Below are positions 17,946 through 25,945 of a stretch of 64,000 nucleotides of DNA, piece after piece. The notes below the pieces were generated by a model, which saw nothing but the letters and a program-made list of their open reading frames with translations, did not search any database and was not told the DNA's origin. The DNA comes from Embleya sp051903075 (GTDB lineage: Bacteria > Actinomycetota > Actinomycetes > Streptomycetales > Streptomycetaceae). A program made the position numbers and the translations under genes. The DNA is taken from positions 3,720,001 to 3,784,000 of the forward strand of contig NZ_CP182422.1 in NCBI RefSeq assembly GCF_051903075.1, given 5' to 3'. Each line of letters opens with the position of its first letter. Position 1 is the first letter of the stretch.

Positions 17946-17978
17946 GTACACCGTACCCGACTCGCGTACACAGTACCC
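17946..17978. promoter_or_regulatory. Direct repeat operator between ABC exporter and TetR genes
   Basis: GTACACCGTACCC (17946-17958) and GTACACAGTACCC (17966-17978) are 13-bp direct repeats with a 20-bp period, two helical turns apart. Each contains two GTAC half-sites. They lie between divergent exporter and tetR-like genes, next to a TTTTAAAT AT-rich stretch, and are the obvious candidate for the TetR binding site. Confidence 0.6.
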
Positions 17979-18059
17979 AGTTTTAAATCGGCCGATGTCA
18001 TGCGAGCCCGTACGCCGATCCGGGCCGGTGCGGGCGGGGCTCCTACGATGGGAGGCACC

Positions 18060-18812
18060 ATGACGAGCACCGACCACGCCGGCAGCGGCGACCTGGCCCG
18101 CAGTCTCGAACTGATGTGGGGCCTGGACCGGAAGCCGACCCGAGGCCCCAAGCCGGCGCTGACCCTGGAGCGGATCGTCGCGGCGGGCATCGCCGTCGCC
18201 GACGCCGAAGGACTGGACGCGCTGTCCATGCGGCGGGTCGCCGCCGAGGTCGGGGCGGGCACGATGTCGCTCTACCGCTATGTGCCCGGCAAGGCCGAAC
18301 TGCTCAACCTGATGGTCGACAAGGTCAACAGCCCCGGCGAAGCCGAGTTCCCGCCCGGACTCGGCTGGCGCGGCGCGCTGGAGCAGGTCGCGCGCGGGAT
18401 CTGGCAGATGTACAACCGGCATCCGTGGCTGCTCAACGTCGACCAGGCGCGGCCGGTGCTCGGCCCCAACTCGCTCCGGGCCCTGGAGCTCACCCTCGCC
18501 GCGATCGGCGACGCGGCGCTGAGCGACCGGGAGAAGATGACCGTCCTGAAGATCATCGACGGCGGCTTCGTCAGCGGCATGGCCCGCACCCACTTCAACG
18601 CCAAACACGCGGCGCAGCGCACCGGGGTGAGCGACGAACAGTTCTGGGCGGCCCAGGCCCCGATCCTGAACGCGGCCATGTCCAGCGGCGACTACCCGGA
18701 GTTGGCCGCGCTGTCCCAGGACAGCTTCGTCGCGGACGGCGAGGGGGAGTTCGAGTTCGGCCTGCGCCTGCTTCTGGACGGCCTGGAGGCGTTCGTCGAG
18801 CGCCGGACCTGA
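18060..18812 (+). CDS. TetR-family regulator of the adjacent ABC exporter
   Basis: A 250-residue TetR protein. Its helix-turn-helix is unusually far from the N-terminus (about residues 45-75: LSMRRVAAEVGAGTMSLYRYVPGK), as in the TetR_C_1 class that includes antibiotic-exporter repressors. The C-terminal ligand domain has the QMYNRHPWLL segment. ATG 18060 has GGGAGG four bases upstream. Gene order and the double GTAC operator suggest it represses the divergent drrAB-like genes. Confidence 0.85.
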   Translation: MTSTDHAGSGDLARSLELMWGLDRKPTRGPKPALTLERIVAAGIAVADAEGLDALSMRRVAAEVGAGTMSLYRYVPGKAELLNLMVDKVNSPGEAEFPPGLGWRGALEQVARGIWQMYNRHPWLLNVDQARPVLGPNSLRALELTLAAIGDAALSDREKMTVLKIIDGGFVSGMARTHFNAKHAAQRTGVSDEQFWAAQAPILNAAMSSGDYPELAALSQDSFVADGEGEFEFGLRLLLDGLEAFVERRT

Positions 18813-18907
18813 CCCGGGAGGGTGGCCCCGGCCGGGAACGGTTGTAGCCCGGGCCCGCCGGCGTCATCATCGGTGCTCGGCCACGGGGGTCGGGGACGGC
18901 GGGGATC

Positions 18908-20992
18908 ATGGACGAGAGACCGGCGCGGCTGCGAACCGCGCTCCGGGTGGCGGTCGGGTGCGGAATCGGGGCGGTCGTGCTGACGCTGGCGCCGATCGGG
19001 GTGGGGGGATCGGCGGCGTCGGCGGCCGACGGGCCCTCGGTGAGCGGGCCGACCGGGGAGGTGCGGCCGGGGGACACGGTGACGATCCGGGGTTCCGGCC
19101 TGACCGGCTGCCCCACGAACACGGTGGATGTGTACCTCGCGTCGGTGAACGGCGGCAGTTCCGGCGAGTACGACGACCTGCTCGCCGCGGGACTGCCGGT
19201 GGACGCGGCGCAGGGGCACTCGATCGCCTTTCGGCACGCCGTACCCACCCCGATCTACAGCTCGAACGGAGCGACGGGGCAGAACATCCAGGCGGTGAAC
19301 CGGATCGTGGTGCGCTGCCCCGGCCGGGAAGACAACCTCGCGCAGACGCCGATCGAGATCAACGCGTTCCGCAAGCAGGAGACCGCGAGCCCGCCGGCCG
19401 ATCTGCGCACCCGGCGCATCCTCGTGGAGCCCGCCACGGGGCTGCCGGGCACCGAGGTCACGCTGTGGACCAACCTGCGCTGTGGACAGGCGAACGCGGA
19501 CGACGACGCCGAGGTGACGTGGGACGGGCACTTCCTCGCCAAGCTCAGCATCTCGAACCCGGCCGGCGAGTCGTATCGCTTCATCGTGCCCGAGGGCCCG
19601 ACGCGCGGACCGCGGCCGATCACCGTGAGCTGCTTCGCCCAGGGCGCCGGGATGCCGGACAACGGCGTCACGCTGCGGACCGAATTCCAGGTTCCCGAAC
19701 CGAAGTTGACCGTGACGCCCACGCAGGCGACGGCGGGTCGGCCGCTGCGGGTCGAGGGCAGCGGGTTCGTCGGGTGTGCCCGGCCGGTCGACGGCGGGGC
19801 CGGGGCACTGATCGTGCGGCACGGCCCGAACGAGTTCGGGCGGGTGTCGGTGGCGGCCGACGGGCGGTTCGCGGGCGAGGTCACCGTGCCGAGCGGACTG
19901 GCGGACGGCGAGGGCGCGTTGACGGTCGCCTGTGTGGGTGGGGCCGGGTACGACGGCGACGTGTCGGTGCGACTCGCGGTGGTGGCCGCGACGAAGGACG
20001 CGGAACCGGCGGGGGATCGTTCGGAGGCGGCGGTGAACCTGCCGAGCCCGGCCGATCTGTTCGACGAGCCCCGGCCGGTGCTCGTGGCGGGCGCGACCGC
20101 GCTGGCGGCGCTGCCGGTGCTGGGCTTCTCGGCGGAATTGTTCAACCGCACGTGGGCGGAGAACCGGCTGCGGATCCGGCGCCGACTGCGGCCGGGCGCG
20201 GCCCGACCACGATCGCAGCCCCGGGTGCCCGAGTTGCAGGTGCTGGCCTTCGTCGTGCTCTCGGCCGCCACGTGCGTGGCGGTGGAACCCGGCACGGGCT
20301 GGAACGCCGGGACCGGTGCGCTGGCCCTGGCGCTGGTGGCGGCGGTGCCGCTCGGGGTGCTGGTGTACGAGGGCCCGGCCGAGGCGTATCGGCGCCGGGT
20401 CTCGCGCATCCGGGCCCTGCCGCATCTGGTGCCGGGGGCGCTGGTCGTCGCCGTGCTCCTCGCGGCGGCGTCGCGACTGCTCGGCCTGGCCCCGGGCTAT
20501 GTGTACGGCCTGTTCCTGGCCTTCACCTCGGCGGGACTGCGTCGACTGTCGCCGGCCGACGAGGGCCGCGCGATCGCCCTCGGCTCGTGGTCGCTGGCCG
20601 GGCTCGCGGTGGTCTCGTGGGTGTGGCGCATCCCGGTCACCCACGTCCTGAACAACTCCGACGGCGCGCCCTTCGGGTGGGTCGTCGCGGAGAACCTGCT
20701 CACCCAGTGCTTCGTGGCCTCGGTGGTCGGCCTGGTCTTCGGCCTGCTCCCGATGCGCTTCATGGACGGCCACGCGCTGTGGCGGTGGAACCGCTGGGCC
20801 TGGGCGGCGATCTACGTGGCCGCCCTGTTCCTGTTCACGCTGACCCTGCTCGACCCCACGGGCGTCGCCGGCGGCACCACCCGGACCATGTGGCTGCGCT
20901 CGATGTACCTCTTCGCCGGGGCGGCCGTACTGTCCGTGCTCTTCTGGGCGACCTTCCGCCTTCGGCCCGCCCGGCCGCCGGTGACACCCTGA
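18908..20992 (+). CDS. Secreted Ig-like domain / polytopic membrane protein (FGLLP motif)
   Basis: A 694-residue protein. A signal peptide (ending AASAAD) is followed by three repeated beta-sandwich units around residues 45-150, 165-270 and 275-360, each with a G(T/R)xVTxxG..C pattern and a conserved cysteine (GLTGCP, NLRCGQ, GFVGCA). From about residue 395 there are about eight membrane helices including VVGLVFGLLPMRFMDGHALW, the motif that names this actinobacterial family. The ectodomain resembles IPT/bacterial Ig folds. Function is unknown; a surface role is likely. It ends four bases from the convergent DUF1023 gene. Confidence 0.7.
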   Translation: MDERPARLRTALRVAVGCGIGAVVLTLAPIGVGGSAASAADGPSVSGPTGEVRPGDTVTIRGSGLTGCPTNTVDVYLASVNGGSSGEYDDLLAAGLPVDAAQGHSIAFRHAVPTPIYSSNGATGQNIQAVNRIVVRCPGREDNLAQTPIEINAFRKQETASPPADLRTRRILVEPATGLPGTEVTLWTNLRCGQANADDDAEVTWDGHFLAKLSISNPAGESYRFIVPEGPTRGPRPITVSCFAQGAGMPDNGVTLRTEFQVPEPKLTVTPTQATAGRPLRVEGSGFVGCARPVDGGAGALIVRHGPNEFGRVSVAADGRFAGEVTVPSGLADGEGALTVACVGGAGYDGDVSVRLAVVAATKDAEPAGDRSEAAVNLPSPADLFDEPRPVLVAGATALAALPVLGFSAELFNRTWAENRLRIRRRLRPGAARPRSQPRVPELQVLAFVVLSAATCVAVEPGTGWNAGTGALALALVAAVPLGVLVYEGPAEAYRRRVSRIRALPHLVPGALVVAVLLAAASRLLGLAPGYVYGLFLAFTSAGLRRLSPADEGRAIALGSWSLAGLAVVSWVWRIPVTHVLNNSDGAPFGWVVAENLLTQCFVASVVGLVFGLLPMRFMDGHALWRWNRWAWAAIYVAALFLFTLTLLDPTGVAGGTTRTMWLRSMYLFAGAAVLSVLFWATFRLRPARPPVTP

Positions 20993-20996
20993 CCCG

Positions 20997-22613
20997 TCAC
21001 GGACGCACTCCCCACAGGAGTCGGACGGCCGCGTAGTTCCCGACGACGATCGCGGCCTGGTTGTCCAGGGCGGTCGGCCGGCGTGTGGACCAGTATTCGC
21101 TGTGCCCCTCGGCGCCGTCGGTCGTGAAGCGGTTGGCGCCGAACCCCGCGTCGTCCGGGGTGATCCGCCGGGGTCTGCCGCCCCCGCCGGCCACGGCGGG
21201 GGCATGCGCTCCGGAGCCGAGGGCGACGACCATGTCGTCGTGTGCGGCCCCCACCCAGACGTGCCGCGGATCGAGGTCGAGATCCGCGGCACGGGTCACG
21301 TGCATCCCGGGACTGCCGACGACGATCACGTCCTTGGCGAACAGCCCTTCGTCGCGCCGTGCGGCCTGCCCGAGCACGACCGAGCCGTAGCTGTGGCCGA
21401 TCACCGTCAGATGCCGGTTCGTCTCGATCCCCTGGGCCACCCCGACGCCCCGCAGGAACGTCGCGAGCGCCAGCGCGGCGGTGTCGGCGTACGACGTGGT
21501 CGTCGCGTGGACCAGGGTGTCCGGCGCGTCGTAGCCGACCCACGTGATCGCCGAGACCTCGCCGGGGTCGGTCAGCCGACCGGCCGCCTGCCACAGGCTG
21601 CGCATCCGGGCGACGTCCGAGCCGATGTGCGCCAAGCGCGCGCCGGTGCCGGGGACGTACACGGCGGTGTGGGCGGCCCGGTCCGGGTTGCCGATGGCCA
21701 CGATCGCCCGACCGTCGTCCCGGGCGTCGAAGCCCATCAGGAACAGGTCGGCGGCGGAGCCGAGGACGGCCTCCAGGGACTCGATCGCGGCCAGGCGCCC
21801 CTTGAGCTCGGTGACCCGAAATCGCCGGCGTGCGTCGTCGACCCGGCCCGCCGCGTCCCGCTCGGCCCGGGCCGTCGCGAGTTCGGCGGTCACGGCGGCC
21901 TTCGCCTCGGCCAGCGCGACCCGGTTGGCCCGGTCCCGCACCTCCGTCGGCAGGCCGTCCGTCGCGCCGAGCAGCGCCGGGTACGCCGCCTGGTACCGCG
22001 CCCGGTCCGTCGCGCTCAGCCCCGCCCACCAGCGGGCCGCCGCAGCCGGATCGCCCTTCGGGATCGTGCCGGGACGCACCCCCGCCAAGGCCGTCACGGC
22101 CATCCGATCCGCGGCCGTATCCGCCCAGTCGGCCGCCGGGGTCGGATACAACCGGCCCAGCGCCCGCGCGCAGCGGTCGTCGATCTCGGCCGCCCGCCGA
22201 ACGGGCTCGGCCAGGCGCCGCTCGACCGTCGCCACATCGGCCCCCCGGCCCGGGTCGGCTCGCAGGACCCGCCCGTCCTCGGACAGGCTGAACCCGGCGC
22301 TCGCCGCCTCCGCCAAACCGACCCGCACCTCACGCTGCGCGGCCCGCAGCTGCTCGGCGGCCGTGTCCAGGACGGTCAGCACACACCGCGCCTCCTGCGC
22401 CGCCACCGCGACCTGCTCGCCCCGCCCGGCCACCGCCCGCGCCGCCGCGTCGGCATCCGCGCCCGCCCAGTGCGAGGCGTGCAACGGTCCGCCCACACCG
22501 GTCGTCGCCCGCCCGGCCAACGCGTCCAACGCGGCGGCCAGTTCGGCCCACTCGGCCACCACCCGATCCAGCCCGCCCAAAGCCGCGTCCCGCAGGCCGG
22601 ACACCGTCACCAT
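20997..22613 (-). CDS. DUF1023 alpha/beta hydrolase with N-terminal ESX-like helical region
   Basis: A 538-residue protein. The first 300 residues are Ala-rich and helical (WXG100/ESX-like, with HASHWAGADADAA). The C-terminal part is the DUF1023 hydrolase with a nucleophile elbow GHSYGS and a downstream WVGAAHDDMV. Such proteins are found next to small WXG100-like proteins in actinobacteria and are thought to act at the envelope or in type VII secretion. No signal peptide is present. The ATG at 22613 lies within the end of the upstream small gene (7-bp overlap), so the pair is translationally coupled. Confidence 0.8.
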   Translation of the reverse strand: MVTVSGLRDAALGGLDRVVAEWAELAAALDALAGRATTGVGGPLHASHWAGADADAAARAVAGRGEQVAVAAQEARCVLTVLDTAAEQLRAAQREVRVGLAEAASAGFSLSEDGRVLRADPGRGADVATVERRLAEPVRRAAEIDDRCARALGRLYPTPAADWADTAADRMAVTALAGVRPGTIPKGDPAAAARWWAGLSATDRARYQAAYPALLGATDGLPTEVRDRANRVALAEAKAAVTAELATARAERDAAGRVDDARRRFRVTELKGRLAAIESLEAVLGSAADLFLMGFDARDDGRAIVAIGNPDRAAHTAVYVPGTGARLAHIGSDVARMRSLWQAAGRLTDPGEVSAITWVGYDAPDTLVHATTTSYADTAALALATFLRGVGVAQGIETNRHLTVIGHSYGSVVLGQAARRDEGLFAKDVIVVGSPGMHVTRAADLDLDPRHVWVGAAHDDMVVALGSGAHAPAVAGGGGRPRRITPDDAGFGANRFTTDGAEGHSEYWSTRRPTALDNQAAIVVGNYAAVRLLWGVRP

Positions 22614-22936
22614 CGGCGCCCACCCTCGGCGAACACACCCGCCGCCGCCCGATCGGCCCGATCATGCGCGTCGGCGTTGGCCACGAGAAGGTCACCCATT
22701 CCCGCATAACCATCGGCGAGCCCCCGCAGGTGCGCCACCCACGCGGCGGTCACCGCTTCGACCGCCGCCACGATCGCGAACCCCGGACACCCGGCCACCA
22801 CCCCGCTCGGCCCACCGGCCGCCCGCCGCAAAGCCTCCGCCGCGTCACGGGCCACCCCGGCCCCCTGCCGCAACGCCCCGGTCTCGACCCGGATCCGCCC
22901 CGAACTTCCCTTGTCGCCCCCGCTGCCACCAGCCAT
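22607..22936 (-). CDS. Small WXG100/ESX-like protein
   Basis: A 109-residue helical protein with the pattern of ESX-type secreted partners: IRVETGALRQGAG, an Ala-rich first helix, a central turn region and AAWVAHLRGLADGYAGMG. The WXG motif itself is not clear. Start ATG 22936 has GGGGAGGGG upstream; the longer frame to 22963 lacks support. It is coupled to the DUF1023 hydrolase and probably pairs with that protein's helical N-terminus. Confidence 0.65.
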   Translation of the reverse strand: MAGGSGGDKGSSGRIRVETGALRQGAGVARDAAEALRRAAGGPSGVVAGCPGFAIVAAVEAVTAAWVAHLRGLADGYAGMGDLLVANADAHDRADRAAAGVFAEGGRRW

Positions 22937-23075
22937 GACCCCTCCCCGTGGTCGTCTGGTCACGCATCGAGACCAAACGATAACCGCAGGAAACTCTCAT
23001 CCGGCCATCGGATCCCGCGAATCCCCGGAGAGCGAACAAACCCACCAACCAACGCGTGACCGAACCACACCCCGA

Positions 23076-23095
23076 TCGTTCATACGTATGGGCGA
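23076..23095. promoter_or_regulatory. Palindrome TCG-CATACGTATG-CGA in the ESX-like/Bro-N intergenic region
   Basis: The 10-bp perfect palindrome CATACGTATG (23081-23090) is flanked by matching TCG/CGA outer arms, a 20-bp dyad in a roughly 340-bp lower-GC gap between two divergent genes. It looks like a dimeric regulator site. The rest of the gap (22937-23275) shows no gene. Confidence 0.4.
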
Positions 23096-23219
23096 ACGCA
23101 ATCAGCCGTTCGGGGGACACGGTGAATCCACCGAGCAAGAACGAAGGCGGCTGCGCGAGTGCATCGTGGCGACCGCGAAAAGTCGCCAAATCCGCAGGTC
23201 AGACGAATACCGTGTCAAA

Positions 23220-23229
23220 TCCGTACGGA
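23220..23229. promoter_or_regulatory. TCCGTACGGA palindrome upstream of the Bro-N gene
   Basis: A perfect 10-bp palindrome 47 bp before the Bro-N start codon. The half-site TCCGTA recurs in the hairpin inside the gene (23477-23503), so it may be an operator for autoregulation. Confidence 0.35.
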
Positions 23230-23275
23230 ATTGATCAGGGCAAAACAGCACAGACCCAGAGCCGAGGGAGCCGGC

Positions 23276-24100
23276 ATGAACCACGAGAACATCATCGAGG
23301 TTTTCACCTACGGACCGGAGAGCCAAGTACGCGTCGCCGTGATCGACGGCGACCCATGGTTCTGTGCCATCGACGTGTGTGCGGTGCTGAACCACACCAA
23401 CTCGCGGATGGCGGTGGCAAACCTCGACCAGGACGAAAAGACCAGCCTCCGTGTTGAGAAACCCGCAGCTCAGAGGGGTTCCGTAAGCAATCCTTACGGA
23501 ACCTCCGATCCCGGCGGCAACCCGAACATGACCTTCGTCAGCGAGTCCGGCCTCTACACCCTGATCCTGCGCAGCAACAAGCCCGAGGCCAAGCCCTTCC
23601 GCCGCTGGGTCACCCACGATGTCCTCCCCACCATCCGCCGCACCGGCCGCTACACGCCCGCCACCAGCGAAAACATGGACGCCCTGCTCTCCCGCGCCAT
23701 CGGCTCGATCGCCGATCTCGCCGAGCGCACCGGCGATCTCACCAAGGCCGTCGAGATCAACACCATGGCCGTCGCCCGCCTCACCGCCGGCTTCGAGTCG
23801 GTCACCCCGTTGTCCACAGACACTCGTGACACGACCCCTCCCACCTCGGAAACCCACAGCGATCCCCAGGTTGTCCACAACGATTTCCACAGGGTTATCC
23901 ACAGGCCCGTGGATTTCCCCACACCCGGCGATCGACGTCGCCTCACCCCCGACGCCGTGGCCGCCTGCCGGCGTCGGGCCCGGGACGGGGTGTCGGTCTA
24001 CCGGCTCGCCCGCGAGTACGGCGTGAGCGACTCGACCATGCGCTCTGCGGTGCGCGGGCAGACCTACCGCTACGTGCCCGAGCCGCCTCTGTCCCCCTGA
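23276..24100 (+). CDS. Bro-N domain antirepressor-like protein with C-terminal HTH
   Basis: A 274-residue protein. Residues 5-120 form a Bro-N (BRO family) domain: WFCAIDVCAVLNHTN, then FVSESGLYTLILRSNKPEAK and FRRWVTHDVLPTIRRTGRY. This domain is typical of phage antirepressors and baculovirus BRO proteins. A roughly 20-residue insertion (around residues 60-80) breaks the domain and coincides with a perfect DNA hairpin. A low-complexity linker (about 180-225) is encoded by DNA containing DnaA-box sequences. The C-terminal HTH (VYRLAREYGVSDSTMRSAVRG) resembles those of HNH endonucleases. ATG 23276 has GAGGGAG upstream. Base composition is lower in GC than neighbours, suggesting acquisition. 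No other phage gene is nearby. Confidence 0.8.
   Translation: MNHENIIEVFTYGPESQVRVAVIDGDPWFCAIDVCAVLNHTNSRMAVANLDQDEKTSLRVEKPAAQRGSVSNPYGTSDPGGNPNMTFVSESGLYTLILRSNKPEAKPFRRWVTHDVLPTIRRTGRYTPATSENMDALLSRAIGSIADLAERTGDLTKAVEINTMAVARLTAGFESVTPLSTDTRDTTPPTSETHSDPQVVHNDFHRVIHRPVDFPTPGDRRRLTPDAVAACRRRARDGVSVYRLAREYGVSDSTMRSAVRGQTYRYVPEPPLSP
23477..23503. repeat. Perfect 11-bp hairpin inside the Bro-N coding region
   Basis: GGTTCCGTAAG (23477-23487), loop CAATC, CTTACGGAACC (23493-23503). It lies in the coding insertion of the Bro-N domain and shares the TCCGTA half-site with the upstream palindrome. Confidence 0.6.
23810..23903 (+). other. Cluster of DnaA-box-like sequences within the Bro-N gene
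   Basis: TTGTCCACA occurs at 23810-23818 and 23871-23879, TTATCCACA at 23895-23903, and a weaker ATTTCCACA at 23883-23891, all in the same orientation within 94 bp. TTGTCCACA is the preferred Streptomyces DnaA box and TTATCCACA the E. coli consensus. The sites fall in the low-complexity linker of the protein, where the DNA sequence is free to be shaped by binding. Confidence 0.6.
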
Positions 24101-24855
24101 CCCGAGGCCGCCCGCACCAGCCGCCCCCGCGCCGCCAACTCGATCGTCACGGCCACCGCGACCGCCTGGACCTGAAGCAGCGCGATCAATACGAACAGCT
24201 GCACCGCCCCCGCCTGCAACGGCGTCGCACCCCCGAGCAGCATCCCCACGAAGGCCCCCGGCAGGGTCACCAACCCCACCGTCCTGGTCTGGTCCAGGGC
24301 CGGGATCAGCGCCCCCGAAGCGGCCGGGCGACAGATCTCCATCGCCGCGTCCCGATCGGTGAAACCCAAGGTCAGAGCGGCTTCCACCTCGCCATGACGC
24401 TGTGTCAACTCCTCCAGCGCGCGGCGCCCCGCCAGCACCGTCGCGGTCATCGCGCCGCCGATCAGGATCCCCGCGATCGGGATCAGCACGATGCCCTTCG
24501 CCGGCACCAGTCCGCTCGCCCACAGCAGCACCAGGGTCGGCCCCGTCGCCGCCACGATCGGCACCGCCGGCCAGAACAACCGGCGCGTCGCGGTCACCCG
24601 CCCGGCCGCGGTCAGCGCCGCGACGGTGTACATCATCACCACGAACAGCGCCGCGAACCCGAGCCGGTCCACCACGTGTGTGATGACGAACGACACCGCC
24701 AGCAACTGCGCCGTCGCGCGCACCCCGGACAGCACCACCGCCCGCCCGTGGCCGAGCCGCGCCAGTGCGGCCACCGCCGTCGCGGCGGTCAGGAGCACCA
24801 CGGCGACGACCCCCAGGGCCGGTGTCACCGGCAACAACGTCGAGGCGTTTTCCAC
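24070..24855 (-). CDS. FetB-like (UPF0014) ABC transporter permease
   Basis: A 261-residue membrane protein of the UPF0014/FetB family with seven hydrophobic segments and the family's GMxxGGxTPLQAGAVQL-like ending region (LPGAFVGMLLGGATPLQAGA) and IELAARGRL tail. In E. coli FetB pairs with the ATPase FetA in iron export. No ATPase gene is adjacent here. GTG 24855 is preferred (VENASTLLPVTP) because the longer frame to 24945 encodes an Arg-rich non-membrane extension in the pheA promoter region. The 3' end overlaps the convergent Bro-N gene by 31 bp. Confidence 0.8.
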   Translation of the reverse strand: MENASTLLPVTPALGVVAVVLLTAATAVAALARLGHGRAVVLSGVRATAQLLAVSFVITHVVDRLGFAALFVVMMYTVAALTAAGRVTATRRLFWPAVPIVAATGPTLVLLWASGLVPAKGIVLIPIAGILIGGAMTATVLAGRRALEELTQRHGEVEAALTLGFTDRDAAMEICRPAASGALIPALDQTRTVGLVTLPGAFVGMLLGGATPLQAGAVQLFVLIALLQVQAVAVAVTIELAARGRLVRAASGQGDRGGSGT

Positions 24856-24959
24856 AGGCCCAGCCTCACCCCCTCGGCGGTACCGCGCAGTGCGAGCGAC
24901 CCCATCGCGTCCCCGCGTCCACACCACGGAACGCACGACGAGCACACCGGCCGGCTCAG

Positions 24960-24965
24960 TACAGT
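24960..24965 (+). promoter_or_regulatory. Putative leaderless -10 element TACAGT for pheA
   Basis: TACAGT is followed by six bases (GACGAC) and the pheA ATG at 24972. No ribosome site lies upstream, consistent with leaderless translation. Confidence 0.55.
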
Positions 24966-24971
24966 GACGAC

Positions 24972-25922
24972 ATGTCCGACGCCCCCACCCCCGCAGCCGC
25001 GCCCCGCTGGACCTACCTCGGCCCCTCGGGCACCTTTACCGAGGCCGCCCTGCGCATGCTGCCCGGTGCGGAGCACGCCGAGGCCATGCCGATGGAGTCG
25101 GTGCCGGTCGCCCTGGACGCGGTCCGCAGGGGCGACGCCGACGGCGCCGTGGTCGCGCTGGAGAACTCGGTCGAGGGCGCGGTGTCCATCACGCTGGACG
25201 AGTTGGCCACCGGCGCGCCGCTGGTGATCACCGCCGAGATCCTGCTGCCGATCGCCTTCGCGCTGCTGGTCCGTCCCGGCACGGCGCTGGACGACATCAA
25301 GACCATCTCCAGCCACTCGCACGCCCAGCCGCAGGTGCGCAACTGGCTCGCGGCCAACCTGCCCGACGCGCACTGGTTCTCGTCCGCGTCCAACGCCGAC
25401 GCCGCGCGCCTGGTCCAGGACGGCCGCTACGACGCGGCCCTGGCCGGCGAGTTCGCGGCCGGCCCGTACGGTCTGGTGCCGCTGGTCACCGACATCCACG
25501 ACGTCGAGGGCGCGGTCACCCGGTTCGTCCTGGTCGAGCGCCCGGACCGGCCCACCGTGCCCACCGGCGCGGACCGCACCACGGTCGTCGCCTACATCGT
25601 CGACGACCACCCCGGCGCGCTCCTGGAGATCCTCCAGGAGTTCGCGGTCCGCGGCGTCAACCTGACCCGGATCGAGTCGCGCCCCACCGGGGACGGCCTC
25701 GGCCACTACTTCTTCTCGATGGACGCCGAGGGGCACGTCGCCGACGCCCGGGTGGGCGAGGCCCTGATGGGGCTGCGCCGGGTGTGCGCGGCCGTGCGCT
25801 TCCTCGGCTCCTACCCGCGTGCCGACCGGGTCCGTCCGCAACTGCGCCGCGGCACCTCCGACGCCGAGTTCGCGAACGCCGCCGAATGGCTCGCGCGCGC
25901 TCGCGGCGGCGGCGAGATCTGA
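24972..25922 (+). CDS. pheA: Prephenate dehydratase
   Basis: Converts prephenate to phenylpyruvate in phenylalanine synthesis. The 316-residue protein has the two-domain PDT core starting YLGPSGTFTEAAL, with LENSVEGAVS and the catalytic TRF motif in AVTRFVLVE. A C-terminal ACT domain with GALLEILQEF and ESRPTGDGLG binds phenylalanine for feedback inhibition. There is no chorismate mutase domain, as usual for actinobacterial enzymes. ATG 24972 is six bases after a TACAGT box. The gene is divergent from the FetB-like permease and convergent with the PAP2/kinase gene. Confidence 0.95.
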   Translation: MSDAPTPAAAPRWTYLGPSGTFTEAALRMLPGAEHAEAMPMESVPVALDAVRRGDADGAVVALENSVEGAVSITLDELATGAPLVITAEILLPIAFALLVRPGTALDDIKTISSHSHAQPQVRNWLAANLPDAHWFSSASNADAARLVQDGRYDAALAGEFAAGPYGLVPLVTDIHDVEGAVTRFVLVERPDRPTVPTGADRTTVVAYIVDDHPGALLEILQEFAVRGVNLTRIESRPTGDGLGHYFFSMDAEGHVADARVGEALMGLRRVCAAVRFLGSYPRADRVRPQLRRGTSDAEFANAAEWLARARGGGEI

Positions 25923-25945
25923 CCCGACCACCCGCCGGAGCCGGC

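Noticed and set aside
23276..24100. Prophage remnant
   Set aside because: Only the Bro-N gene looks phage-derived; there are no integrase, structural genes or att-like repeats around it.
24848..24856. TTTTCCACA as a further DnaA box
   Set aside because: One mismatch at a key position, about 1 kb from the cluster and overlapping the FetB-like start codon; not counted.
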